A DNA stretch of 34,973 nt from positions 1 through 34,973 of the forward strand of contig CAXMMT010000052.1 in NCBI GenBank assembly GCA_964194555.1, given 5' to 3'. The translations under genes and the position numbers were made by a program. The notes beneath the pieces are model-generated. The model worked only from the letters and a program-made list of their open reading frames with translations. It did no database searches and was not told the DNA's origin. This document shows, piece by piece, positions 15,979 to 23,586 of this stretch. This stretch comes from SZUA-217 sp964194555. Its GTDB lineage: Bacteria > Actinomycetota > Acidimicrobiia > Spongiisociales > ZC4RG35. Position 1 is the stretch's first letter. Each line of letters opens with the position of its first letter.

Positions 15979-17045
15979 GTCGATGCCGGTCGGTCGATTT
16001 TCTCACCGCGAAGCTCTGCCCAGCTTCTCAGAAGCGTCTCCTCCTCGGAGCTCAACTCGGATGGCACAACGACGTCGACCACGACAACCAAATCGCCACG
16101 GGTCCGGCGACCCAGAACTGTCATTCCTCGTCCCGGGATCCGGAACACACTCTTCGGCTGTGTCGCCGCTCTTATCTCGAGATCGATGGTGCCGCCTTCG
16201 ATGAGGGGAATCTCGAGACGAGTTCCAAGTGAGGCCTCGGCCAGACCGATGGACACAATGTGGATGAGGTCGACGTCCTGGCGCTCGAACCTCGAGTCGG
16301 GAGCAACTGCGACCTCAACGAACAGGTCACCGGCCGGCCCTGCCCGCCCTCCAGACTCGCCCCGGCCGCTCAGACGCAACCTGGTCCCGCTGGAGACACC
16401 GGCCGGGATCTCGATACTCAGCATCACATCCTCTGATACAGACCCGGAACCGGCGCAAATGAGGCAGGGGTTGGTCAGCAACTCTCCTTCGCCGTTGCAG
16501 CGAGGACATGCGGTGACTGACATCATTGTCCCGAACAGCGAGCGACGAGCCACCCGCACCTGGCCGACACCGCCACAGTCCGGACAAGTAGTCAAATCGT
16601 GTCCTGGCTCGGATCCCGTCCCCGAGCAATCGGAACACGAAACCAGAGTCGGATATTCGACCGCAGCCTCACTCCCGAAAGCGGCCTCCTCGAGGCTCAC
16701 CTCGGTTCGCACCAGGATGTCACGGCCACGCGACGATCTGGAGCCTGCGCCACCGAATACGCCACCATCGCCGAAAACGGATCGCAGCAAGTCGTCGAGG
16801 CCACCGAATCCGCCGAGCAAATCAGACAGATCGATGGTGTCCCCCCTGTCGTACCGACTCCGCCGATCGGGGTCGGAAAGCACCTCGTATGCCTCAGCAG
16901 CCTCACGAAACCTCGTCTCCGCCTGGGGATCGTCGTGGTTGGTGTCGGGATGTGTCTCGCGGGCTACCCGTCTGAATGCCTTTTTGATCTCCTCGAAAGA
17001 AGCTTCTCTCGCTACGCCGAGGATCTTGTAGTAATCACGGGCCAC
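15975..17045 (-). CDS. dnaJ: Chaperone DnaJ
   Basis: DnaJ is the co-chaperone that delivers substrates to DnaK and stimulates its ATPase. The 356-residue protein has an N-terminal J-domain with HPD (32-34) and a short Gly/Phe-rich linker (about 77-103). Four CxxCxGxG-type zinc repeats follow: C137/C140, C154/C157, C180/C183 and C194/C197. The C-terminal substrate-binding domains contain IEIPAGVSSGTRLRLSGRG. Its length and the hrcA-dnaJ pairing suggest the DnaJ2-type protein common in Actinobacteria, with another dnaJ probably near dnaK elsewhere. GTG at 17045 shares a base with the hrcA TAG stop (TAGTG). Confidence 0.96.
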   Translation of the reverse strand: MARDYYKILGVAREASFEEIKKAFRRVARETHPDTNHDDPQAETRFREAAEAYEVLSDPDRRSRYDRGDTIDLSDLLGGFGGLDDLLRSVFGDGGVFGGAGSRSSRGRDILVRTEVSLEEAAFGSEAAVEYPTLVSCSDCSGTGSEPGHDLTTCPDCGGVGQVRVARRSLFGTMMSVTACPRCNGEGELLTNPCLICAGSGSVSEDVMLSIEIPAGVSSGTRLRLSGRGESGGRAGPAGDLFVEVAVAPDSRFERQDVDLIHIVSIGLAEASLGTRLEIPLIEGGTIDLEIRAATQPKSVFRIPGRGMTVLGRRTRGDLVVVVDVVVPSELSSEEETLLRSWAELRGEKIDRPAST

Positions 17046-18046
17046 TAGTCGGACCGCGAGCCGATCTGCTCCTCGAGCTCACGGGACACCTCTTCAACGG
17101 CCGAGATCGCTCGTTTGTAGTTCATCCGCATCGGCCCGATCACCCCAACCGAGCCTGCCTCGCCGCTTGCGTCATAAGTCTTGGAGACAACCGCAAGATC
17201 AAGATCATCGGAGTCGAGCTCGAGACCGAGCTGGATCGAGGTTCCCGACGCGCCGGCCAGAAGTTTCATCACCTCGGCCTCACGTTCGAGTATCTGGAGC
17301 ACCCTCCTCACCGTGGAGGCATCATCCCAAACGGCAGACATCCGCTGAGTGCCACCAACGAACATCTCGGTTCCCGCCGAGGCCGCCAAATGAAGGCCGT
17401 CCGTGATGGTCAGTACGGCTTCCCGCGTCGGCTCACCGATCTCTCTGAGCTCCTCATCGGACAACAGAGTCGCCCCACCAAGTTCCTCGCCAATGACGGC
17501 CGCCGCCACGAGACGCTGAGCATCCTCGATTTGACCCGGAGTGACCGGTACCCGTACGCGTCCCCTTTGCTGAACGACCCGGCCGCCCTCGGTGACAACA
17601 ACCACGAGGATCTGGTCGGTTGTCACCTGAACCGTGTGCAGGGCGCGGATCCGGTCATGAGCCACTCCGGGGGCGATGACAACGGCAGGAAGATCGGTCA
17701 CCTCGACCAACAACTCCGAGGTCGCCTCGAGCAGTTTCGACAGTTCGAAATGGACGTCACCAAAGAACGAATCGATCTTCTCCTGAGCCGCGTGCCGCAG
17801 GCGGCCCGGTCCGAGATGATCGACGTAGTAGCGATAGCCGGCGGCGGTCGGAACCCTGCCCGCCGACGTGTGAGGCTGGCTGACAAGCCCCTCTCTCTCC
17901 AGCGCAGTCAGATCGTTGCGCACAGTGGCAGTTGACACGGACAGACTGGAGTGTTCGACAATCGCACGAGAACTAACCGGCTCTCCGGTTCTTATGTGCT
18001 CCTCGACGAGGGCGCGCAACACTTCGGTACGACGATCTTCAAGCAT
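17045..18046 (-). CDS. hrcA: Heat-inducible transcription repressor HrcA
   Basis: HrcA represses chaperone operons by binding CIRCE inverted repeats and is kept active by GroEL. The 333-residue protein has the N-terminal winged helix (RRTEVLRALVEEHIRTGEPVSS, shown as a landmark in two parts: RRTEVLRALVEEH and IRTGEPVSS), and SVSTATVRNDLTALEREG with PHTSAGRVPTAAGYRYYVD. A GAF-like middle and C-terminal domain follow, ending in GSVGVIGPMRMNYKRAISAVE. The start at 18046 overlaps the end of hemW by 8 bp. I looked for a CIRCE element ahead of the operon and did not see one, so its targets are likely elsewhere (for example groESL). Confidence 0.96.
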   Translation of the reverse strand: MLEDRRTEVLRALVEEHIRTGEPVSSRAIVEHSSLSVSTATVRNDLTALEREGLVSQPHTSAGRVPTAAGYRYYVDHLGPGRLRHAAQEKIDSFFGDVHFELSKLLEATSELLVEVTDLPAVVIAPGVAHDRIRALHTVQVTTDQILVVVVTEGGRVVQQRGRVRVPVTPGQIEDAQRLVAAAVIGEELGGATLLSDEELREIGEPTREAVLTITDGLHLAASAGTEMFVGGTQRMSAVWDDASTVRRVLQILEREAEVMKLLAGASGTSIQLGLELDSDDLDLAVVSKTYDASGEAGSVGVIGPMRMNYKRAISAVEEVSRELEEQIGSRSD

Positions 18047-19202
18047 TGGTCTCAGTGGAAACGATAGGAGGTTGTAGTGCTATTACCGAGCGGTGAACTG
18101 CGTCGGTCAGCAGAGGCTTGGCGATTTTGAGCCTGTCTTGATCTCTGACGATGACTCCCGCATCGAGCAGACGCCGACCATCATCGGAGTCCAGCAACGC
18201 CATGGTGCCTTCACCAGCAGCTACACCCACGACTCGTCGCAGTCCGACGAATAGGCGGTCCAACTCGACATCCCAGCCTTCGATCACTTCTTCGCCGGCG
18301 CGAGCCGAGCGGCTGTTCTCGATCGAGTCGACATACGCCTCGAGCCGACGGACATTGCGGAAGCGACGGCCGTTTCTGAACCCGTGGGCTCCGTTGCCGT
18401 AAGCCTCATACTCCCCTTGTGCCCAGACTGTGAGGTTGTAGCGGCACTCGTATCCGGCACGCGACCAATTGGAGACCTCGTATCGGGTTTGGCCGGCCAC
18501 ACCCAACACGGTGTCGGCGTACTCATATCGGTCCGCCTGTGTGTCCGGGTCAGGGGCCTCGGCTCCGTCTCTGACTGCGCGGCTCAGTGGTGTCCCCATC
18601 TCCACAGTCAATGCATAGCAGGAGACATGATCCGGAGCCAGGTCGATAGCCCGGCTCAAGGTGTCGCTCCATGAGTTGGTTGTCTCCCCAGGCGTGCCGT
18701 AGATGAGGTCGAGCGAAACATTCTCGAAGCCGGCCTCCCGGGCGGCCCGAACCGAGGATTCGATCTCGGCGGATTGATGTCCGCGGCCGAGCGCCACCAG
18801 AACACCCGGGTCAAAGCTCTGAGCGCCAAACGACACTCTGTTGAATCCGAGACCATGCAACGAGGTGGCCCGAACCGTGTCGAAGTCCTCGGGGTTGGCT
18901 TCGAGACTGACTTCGGCCTCATCGGCGATGCCGTGTTTCAGAGCGAGTGCATCCAGAACGTGACCCAGCAGGGACGGATCGACATGACTCGGGGTTCCTC
19001 CTCCAAAGTAGATCGCCTCGAGCGGGCGCCAGGGCTTTGAGGTTGAGATCTCGCTGCACACCGCAGCGATATAGCGATCGGCGAAATCTTCGCGCCCCGC
19101 CACAACTGCAAAGTCACAATAAGGGCAGATCGAGGTGCAGAAAGGGACGTGAACGTAAGCGGCGGAGCTTCGGGAGTAGCCGTCGGCCTGAGTAGGGGTC
19201 AC
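18039..19202 (-). CDS. hemW: HemW-like radical SAM protein (heme chaperone family)
   Basis: The 387-residue protein belongs to the HemN-like radical SAM family. The cluster motif CTSICPYC has cysteines at 22, 26 and 29, and the preceding YVHVPF is typical. IYFGGGTPS (about 64-72), LEANPED and GFNRVSFGAQSF are further signatures. The position between lepA and hrcA, and the lack of an extra N-terminal cysteine-containing extension, favour HemW (heme-binding chaperone) over a true coproporphyrinogen dehydrogenase. GTG at 19202 overlaps the lepA stop as GTGA. At its end it overlaps hrcA by 8 bp. Confidence 0.93.
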   Translation of the reverse strand: MTPTQADGYSRSSAAYVHVPFCTSICPYCDFAVVAGREDFADRYIAAVCSEISTSKPWRPLEAIYFGGGTPSHVDPSLLGHVLDALALKHGIADEAEVSLEANPEDFDTVRATSLHGLGFNRVSFGAQSFDPGVLVALGRGHQSAEIESSVRAAREAGFENVSLDLIYGTPGETTNSWSDTLSRAIDLAPDHVSCYALTVEMGTPLSRAVRDGAEAPDPDTQADRYEYADTVLGVAGQTRYEVSNWSRAGYECRYNLTVWAQGEYEAYGNGAHGFRNGRRFRNVRRLEAYVDSIENSRSARAGEEVIEGWDVELDRLFVGLRRVVGVAAGEGTMALLDSDDGRRLLDAGVIVRDQDRLKIAKPLLTDAVHRSVIALQPPIVSTETNA

Positions 19203-21007
19203 GAGTCATCGTCCACTTTGAGGGCAGCAACGAAAGCCTCTTGCGGCACTTCGACCGAACCAACCATCTTCATTCTCTTCTTGCCCTCCTTCTGTCGCTG
19301 AAGGAGTTTCTTCTTCCGGCTGATGTCACCGCCGTAACACTTGGCCGTGACGTCTTTTCGTTTGGCTTTCACGGTCTCCCGACTGATGATCCGGCCGCCA
19401 ATGGCGGCCTGGATGGGAACATCGAAGAGCTGTCTCGGGATAAGGCCTCGGAGACGGCCGGTCATCTTCTTCCCGTAGGCGTCCGCCCCGTCGCGATGAA
19501 CGATGGCGGAGAACGCGTCGACCGGTTGGCCGTTGAGAAGGATATCGACCTTGACCAGATCGGCTTCCCTGTAGTCGGCGGGCTCATAGTCCAACGATGC
19601 GTAGCCCTTGGTCTTCGACTTGAGAATGTCGAAGAAGTCGAAGACGATCTCGGCTAGCGGTATCTCGAAGTCGAGCTCGACCCTCTCGGGACTCAGATAG
19701 TTCATGTCTCCGACGATGCCCCGCCGGCCTGTCGCCAGCTCCATGATCGGCCCGACGTACTCGGTCGGGGTGAGGATCATCGCCTTCACATACGGCTCGG
19801 CGACCCCAAGACGATCAATACTCTCAGGAAGATCCTGTGGCGACTTGATCTCGTTGACCGAACCATCCGGCATCGTGACCCGATACGCAACCGATGGTGC
19901 GGTTGCCACCAGATCGAGGTCGTATTCCCTCTCCAGACGCTCCCTCACGATCTCCATGTGAAGCAGGCCGAGGAACCCACACCGAAACCCGAATCCGAGG
20001 GCCTTGGATGTCTCCGGCTCCCATGCCAGCGAAGCATCGTTGAGTCTCAGTTTCTCCAACGCCTCCCTGAGTTTCTCGAAGTCGTCACCATCGGTCGGAA
20101 AGAGCCCGGAGAACACCATCGGGTTGGGCTCGGCGTAGCCGGGAAGAGCCTCGGTCGCTGGTGTTCGAGCTCCGGTGATCGTGTCACCGACCTTGATCCT
20201 GTCGATCTCCTTGACGCCGGTGATCAGATATCCCACCTCGCCGGGTCCGAGGGTGCCGACCGGGACGAATGTCGGGGTGAGGTATCCGATCTCGTTGGCG
20301 GCGTGGACCTCCTTGGTGGCCATAAACCGGAGATTGTCTCCGGAACCAAGGTGACCATCGACCACGCGGACATAACAGACCACCCCGCGGTATGCGTCGA
20401 AATAGGAGTCGAAGACCAGGGCACGCAACGGAGCGTCTGGATCACCTCTGGGCGGTGGAACCTCCCGCACCACGGTTTCGAGCACCTCATCGATGCCGGC
20501 CCCTGTCTTGGCGGACAAGCGCACAATGTCGCCCGCCGAGCCTCCCAAGATGTTGACGATCTCGCCTGCAGCTCGATCGGGGTCTGCGGCCGGCAGATCG
20601 ATCTTGTTGATCGCAGGTATGACCTCGAGCCCGGCCTCGATGGCCAGATATGCATTGGCCACAGTCTGAGCCTGAACGCCCTGCACAGCGTCGGTGATGA
20701 GAAGAGCCCCCTCACACGCAGCAAGCGAACGGCTCACCTCATATGAGAAGTCGACGTGGCCCGGCGTGTCGATGAGGTTGATCACGTACTCCTCGCCATC
20801 CGAAGCCATGTAGTTGAGTCGAGCGGTTTGCGCCTTGATCGTGATCCCGCGCTCTCGCTCCAGATCCATGCTGTCGAGGAGTTGATCTCGCATATCTCTT
20901 TCACTCACGGCTCCAGCCTTCTCCATGAGACGGTCGGCGAGGGTCGACTTGCCATGGTCGATATGGGCGATGATTGAGAAATTGCGTATGCGCGTTTGCT
21001 CGGTCAT
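19199..21007 (-). CDS. lepA: Elongation factor 4 (LepA)
   Basis: LepA is a ribosome-associated GTPase proposed to back-translocate or remodel stalled ribosomes and to assist 30S assembly. The roughly 602-residue protein has G1 AHIDHGKSTLADRL near the N-terminus, RERGITIKAQ in switch I, DTPGHVDFSYEVSRSL, and NKIDLP. The C-terminal LepA-specific domain contains AKCYGGDISRKKKLLQRQKE. The frame is open 34 codons further, but ATG at 21007 gives the family start MTEQTRIRNFSIIAH. It is divergent from rpsT across a 127-bp gap. A TACAAT -10 element lies about 36 bp upstream. It probably leads the lepA-hemW-hrcA-dnaJ-rsmE operon. Confidence 0.97.
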   Translation of the reverse strand: MTEQTRIRNFSIIAHIDHGKSTLADRLMEKAGAVSERDMRDQLLDSMDLERERGITIKAQTARLNYMASDGEEYVINLIDTPGHVDFSYEVSRSLAACEGALLITDAVQGVQAQTVANAYLAIEAGLEVIPAINKIDLPAADPDRAAGEIVNILGGSAGDIVRLSAKTGAGIDEVLETVVREVPPPRGDPDAPLRALVFDSYFDAYRGVVCYVRVVDGHLGSGDNLRFMATKEVHAANEIGYLTPTFVPVGTLGPGEVGYLITGVKEIDRIKVGDTITGARTPATEALPGYAEPNPMVFSGLFPTDGDDFEKLREALEKLRLNDASLAWEPETSKALGFGFRCGFLGLLHMEIVRERLEREYDLDLVATAPSVAYRVTMPDGSVNEIKSPQDLPESIDRLGVAEPYVKAMILTPTEYVGPIMELATGRRGIVGDMNYLSPERVELDFEIPLAEIVFDFFDILKSKTKGYASLDYEPADYREADLVKVDILLNGQPVDAFSAIVHRDGADAYGKKMTGRLRGLIPRQLFDVPIQAAIGGRIISRETVKAKRKDVTAKCYGGDISRKKKLLQRQKEGKKRMKMVGSVEVPQEAFVAALKVDDDS

Positions 21008-21042
21008 GGAGTGGTCCGTCGAGTCGGTGGAGAGGGGGCCGC

Positions 21043-21048
21043 ATTGTA
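21043..21048 (-). promoter_or_regulatory. -10 element candidate for the lepA operon
   Basis: TACAAT on the minus strand, about 36 bases before the lepA ATG, would give a short leader of about 30 nt. The -35 region (GGTAGC at 17-bp spacing) does not resemble TTGACA. The same gap also holds a 5-bp stem CCGGG-N5-CCCGG (about 21085-21100), probably within the rpsT leader. Confidence 0.4.
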
Positions 21049-21134
21049 CCTTCGACTGGGCCACTGCTACCGTTCCCGCCGCAGCCCGGGTTACGCCCGG
21101 CGCAGCCACTTTTCTCCATCCAGTTGGATTTCAC

Positions 21135-21386
21135 ATGGCCAACAACAATTCACAAAAGAAGCGAAACCGCCAGAACGAGAAGCGCCGTCTGAACAACCAA
21201 TCGCTCATGAGCGACCTCAAGACCAGTGTCAAGAAGGTCGAGACCGCGGTGGAGGCCGGTGAGCCCACCGACGTGTTGTACCAGGACGCTCAGAAGAAGA
21301 TCGATGTTGCAGCGGAACAGGGTGTCATTCACGCCAACGCTGCGGCCCGCAAGAAGTCTCGTCTGGCCACTCTGGTTTCAAGCTAA
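21135..21386 (+). CDS. rpsT: 30S ribosomal protein S20
   Basis: S20 is a small basic primary-binding protein of the 30S subunit. The 83-residue chain MANNNSQKKRNRQNEKRR... is lysine/arginine-rich at the N-terminus. It ends with the typical HANAAARKKSRLATLV helix. ATG at 21135 is the natural start; the same frame is open further upstream across the lepA promoter, but that part does not look coding. A monocistronic gene divergent from lepA is common in Actinobacteria. A GC-rich hairpin follows 30 bp downstream. Confidence 0.96.
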   Translation: MANNNSQKKRNRQNEKRRLNNQSLMSDLKTSVKKVETAVEAGEPTDVLYQDAQKKIDVAAEQGVIHANAAARKKSRLATLVSS

Positions 21387-21410
21387 AACCCGTTCAACCC
21401 CTCTCTTTGA

Positions 21411-21720
21411 CGAGCCCGGCGTCAACAACGCCGGTGGAACGGTGGCAGCGACGACCAGGGCGCATCAGCCCTCGACGCGTTCGAAGAATGGCTCGTGGGC
21501 CTTCCGGCCACCACTCCCTACACCGGTTTTAGCCTCTACGGAGCTTTGCTCGCTGGTGTTGCCACTGCTCGGTCGCCGTTCGGCGCCTGGGGATCGAAGA
21601 CGGGCGATGAGACTCGCCGAGAAGATTGGCACCGCGTATGTCGCTCCGCTCCGTGAGTACAGCGCCGACCACCTGCGCACAAACCAATCCAAAGACCAGG
21701 CGACAGAGGCCGCTGCATAA
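21411..21720 (+). pseudogene. Decayed coding remnant, unidentified
   Basis: No intact gene fills this stretch, yet parts look as if they were once coding. One frame is open from 21411 to a TGA at 21654-21656 and reads ASALDAFEEWLVGLPATTPY then TGFSLYGALLAGVATARSPF, which looks protein-like and partly hydrophobic. A second frame from about 21608 reads MRLAEKIGTAYVAPLREYSA and ends at TAA 21718-21720. The two could be pieces of one gene joined by a lost frameshift. I do not recognise the family. No Shine-Dalgarno sequence or plausible start precedes the first piece, which also runs across the rpsT hairpin. Confidence 0.4.
21416..21434 (+). terminator. Hairpin terminator candidate after rpsT
   Basis: CCGGCGT-CAACA-ACGCCGG is a perfect 7-bp GC-rich stem with a 5-nt loop, 30 bp after the rpsT stop. 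It lacks a T-tract, as many actinobacterial terminators do. It is the best candidate for ending rpsT transcription. Confidence 0.5.
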
Positions 21721-21902
21721 CCAAGCGACCCGAACGCATAGCCATCCTTGGAGGAAGCATCTCGGCGCTGACCGCTGCCCTACTGGCTGACCAACACGCC
21801 CGAGCTGAGGGCCCCACCTCTCCCGTTGCCATAACCACAACCTCCTTCCATCGAGGTCCGCATTCATGTACAGACCGGGGCGGAAAGGCAATGGTCGACT
21901 GA
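21717..21902 (+). pseudogene. N-terminal remnant of a FAD/NAD-binding oxidoreductase
   Basis: Translated from 21717, the sequence reads ITKRPERIAILGGSISALTA followed by ALLADQHARAEG and ends at TGA 21900-21902. RIAILGGSISALTAALL matches the Rossmann dinucleotide-binding start of FAD-dependent oxidoreductases, with one glycine of GxGxxG changed (GGSISA). The first codon is ATA. If base 21719 were G instead of A, the sequence would be ATGACC, a start overlapping the stop of the preceding frame in the ATGA style used across this window. Only about 60 residues remain, so the product is dead. The match is by motif; the exact subfamily is unknown. Confidence 0.55.
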
Positions 21903-21933
21903 TGTAGCTGTAAGACAGGTGGTGTAAGCTGTA
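21903..21933 (+). promoter_or_regulatory. Direct repeats upstream of vapB, probable toxin-antitoxin operator
   Basis: TGTAGCTGTA (21903-21912) and TGTAAGCTGTA (21923-21933) are near-identical and start 20 bp apart, two helical turns. The first also overlaps the perfect inverted repeat CTGT-AAG-ACAG (21908-21918). They end five bases before the vapB ATG. Self-regulation by the RHH antitoxin or the antitoxin-toxin complex is typical of this class and is inferred here. Confidence 0.5.
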
Positions 21934-21937
21934 GGAG

Positions 21938-22147
21938 ATGAAACGTCTCCAGATAATGATCGATGAAGACCTCGACGACGCTCTCGGTCTCGAGGCCAGG
22001 AAGCAGCGCACGTCGAAGGCCGCTCTGATTCGCCGCTTCGTTCGCCAACAGCTCGGGGACGAGCTTGGCGGCGACGATGCCATTTTCGAAATGGTCGGTG
22101 TCGATGACTTCGAGCCCGAACCTATCGACGACGTCGTTTACAGGTGA
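21938..22147 (+). CDS. vapB: VapB-type ribbon-helix-helix antitoxin
   Basis: The 69-residue protein has an N-terminal ribbon (MKRLQIMIDEDLDDAL) followed by two helices (LEARKQRTSKAALIRRFVRQ). This is the RHH/CopG fold that binds DNA as a dimer. The acidic C-terminal tail (DDFEPEPIDDVV) is the part that would bind and block the toxin. A GTAGGAG Shine-Dalgarno sequence lies close before the ATG. Its stop overlaps the vapC start (GTGA), the usual coupled arrangement. The pair sits beside gene debris, consistent with acquisition as an accessory module. Confidence 0.88.
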   Translation: MKRLQIMIDEDLDDALGLEARKQRTSKAALIRRFVRQQLGDELGGDDAIFEMVGVDDFEPEPIDDVVYR

Positions 22148-22554
22148 TATTCGTAGACACGTCTTTTTGGGTCGCATTGCGAAATCGACGCGACACTGAT
22201 CACACGGAGGCACGAGGATTGTTGTCGAGCCCCGACCTTTCCCCTCTTCTCACCACAAACCACGTGATCGGCGAGACCTGGACGTTCCTGCGACGTCGCG
22301 CCGGACATGACTCGGCGGTCGCCTTCCTCGATGTGATCGGCAGGTCGAAGAGGCTGGCGATCGAGCACGTGTCTGAGCCGATCGAGACTCAAGCCATGAG
22401 ATGGCTGAGGCGCCACGATGAGCGGGAGTACTCCTTTGTCGACGCCATCAGCTTCCAGGTCATGGCCAACTCACGGATTGACTCCGCTTTGGCGTTCGAC
22501 GGCGACTTCACGGCGGCCGGGTTCGTGGAACTCCGCCACCCCGAAGGCCCATAG
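22144..22554 (+). CDS. vapC: VapC-type PIN-domain ribonuclease toxin
   Basis: The 136-residue protein is a PIN-domain nuclease, which as a toxin cleaves specific RNAs (often tRNA or rRNA) when released from its antitoxin. The acidic metal-binding residues are in place: Asp5 in FVDTSFW, Glu44 in VIGETW, Asp100 in FVDAISF, and Asp119/Asp121 in AFDGDF. The start is GTG at 22144, overlapping the vapB stop. All catalytic residues are intact, so it is probably functional. It is convergent with holA, with 44 bp between stops and no clear terminator. The RNA target cannot be told from sequence. Confidence 0.9.
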   Translation: MIFVDTSFWVALRNRRDTDHTEARGLLSSPDLSPLLTTNHVIGETWTFLRRRAGHDSAVAFLDVIGRSKRLAIEHVSEPIETQAMRWLRRHDEREYSFVDAISFQVMANSRIDSALAFDGDFTAAGFVELRHPEGP

Positions 22555-22598
22555 TGGGGAGTGTCGTACTCGAGGCCCTATTCCGAGCGGTTTGATGC

Positions 22599-23582
22599 TT
22601 ACGCATACCACCGACACATTGCGACAGTGAGCCTCTCCAGGGTGACTCGATGAACCTCTTCGGGCATGGTCTTCATTGTGCGATCTGCTCTGACCAGCGC
22701 CTGCTGGGCCTTTCGCAGTGACGATTCGCGCACTCTTCCACGAGAGGACCAGATTCGGGAAAGCTGTCGGTCTGAGCTTCTACCTCCAACCCAATCCCTG
22801 AAAGTGGCCTCGTCGGGCGCAGCCGCCGCCAGCGATCGCTTCTTGAGGTCACTCTCCAGAGACACCAGAAAGACAAGCGGATGCCCGTGAACCAAGAAGT
22901 CGGAGAGACGACGTAGCGCCAGGCCGACATCCCCCCTGCCAATGGCGTCTGTGATGTGCCAGGTCGGCTCGTCGGGCCTGTTCTTGAAACGATCGAGAAT
23001 CAGGGCCGGTGTAATCTTGCCCTGGGTCTCCTCGAGCTGATCCAGCGCATGACCCATGCTGGCGGTATCGGTTCCGAACCTTTGGAGGAGGGCATCGGCG
23101 GCGCCTTTCTCCAGAGTGAGTTCACGCTTGCTCACCTCGGTGTCGAGCCATTGTGCCGCCTGACGCTCCCACATCTTACGGATCGATACGGTGGCGCCAC
23201 GCTCCTTGGCCATGTCCGTGAGACGTTTGCCTACGGATCCTGACGCTACCAACACAACCTCGGCCAGTTGGAGGTCGGCGCCCTCGAGCAACTCGCAAAG
23301 TGTCTCCACCTCGGCTTTCTGGAGATTCTGGGCGTCCACCAGTTCCAGACCCTGGGCATCACCGAACAACGACCCCGACTGGAGAAGAGGGACCATCGGC
23401 TCGAGTTCGGAACGGAGCGCACCGTCGCCGGCTTCGCCGGCTCCTCGGCCTGGCACGTCAATGCGCACCACGTCATCGCGACTGAGCCCTTTGCCGACAA
23501 AGTGCTTGGTGGCTGCAGCGAGCATCTGTTCCCTTTCACCAGGGCCGGCGTTTGAAGGACCTGCGACGATCAGAAGTGACAC
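22599..23582 (-). CDS. holA: DNA polymerase III delta subunit
   Basis: HolA is the clamp-loader wrench subunit that opens the beta sliding clamp. The 327-residue protein matches the family: an N-terminal P-loop-like domain without a usable Walker motif (SLLIVAGPSNAGPGEREQML), then GSLFGDAQGLELVDAQN. A helical C-terminal half follows with LLQRFGTDTASMGHALDQLE and TWHITDAIGRGDVGLALRRL. The frame stays open upstream into folP, but GTG at 23582, four bases after the folP stop, is the best start. The comEA-comEC-holA neighbourhood is common; here the folP-like gene sits between comEC and holA. rpsT, the usual next gene, is 1.2 kb away beyond vapBC and the debris. Confidence 0.9.
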   Translation of the reverse strand: MSLLIVAGPSNAGPGEREQMLAAATKHFVGKGLSRDDVVRIDVPGRGAGEAGDGALRSELEPMVPLLQSGSLFGDAQGLELVDAQNLQKAEVETLCELLEGADLQLAEVVLVASGSVGKRLTDMAKERGATVSIRKMWERQAAQWLDTEVSKRELTLEKGAADALLQRFGTDTASMGHALDQLEETQGKITPALILDRFKNRPDEPTWHITDAIGRGDVGLALRRLSDFLVHGHPLVFLVSLESDLKKRSLAAAAPDEATFRDWVGGRSSDRQLSRIWSSRGRVRESSLRKAQQALVRADRTMKTMPEEVHRVTLERLTVAMCRWYA

Positions 23583-23586
23583 AGTG

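Noticed and set aside
15340..21134. CIRCE operator for HrcA ahead of lepA or inside the operon
   Set aside because: I saw no TTAGCACTC-N9-GAGTGCTAA-like repeat in the lepA/rpsT gap or the short gaps between lepA and rsmE.
21608..21720. 37-residue frame as a real small gene
   Set aside because: No Shine-Dalgarno sequence or promoter is visible, and it lies within a stretch of broken frames. It is better explained as a C-terminal remnant.
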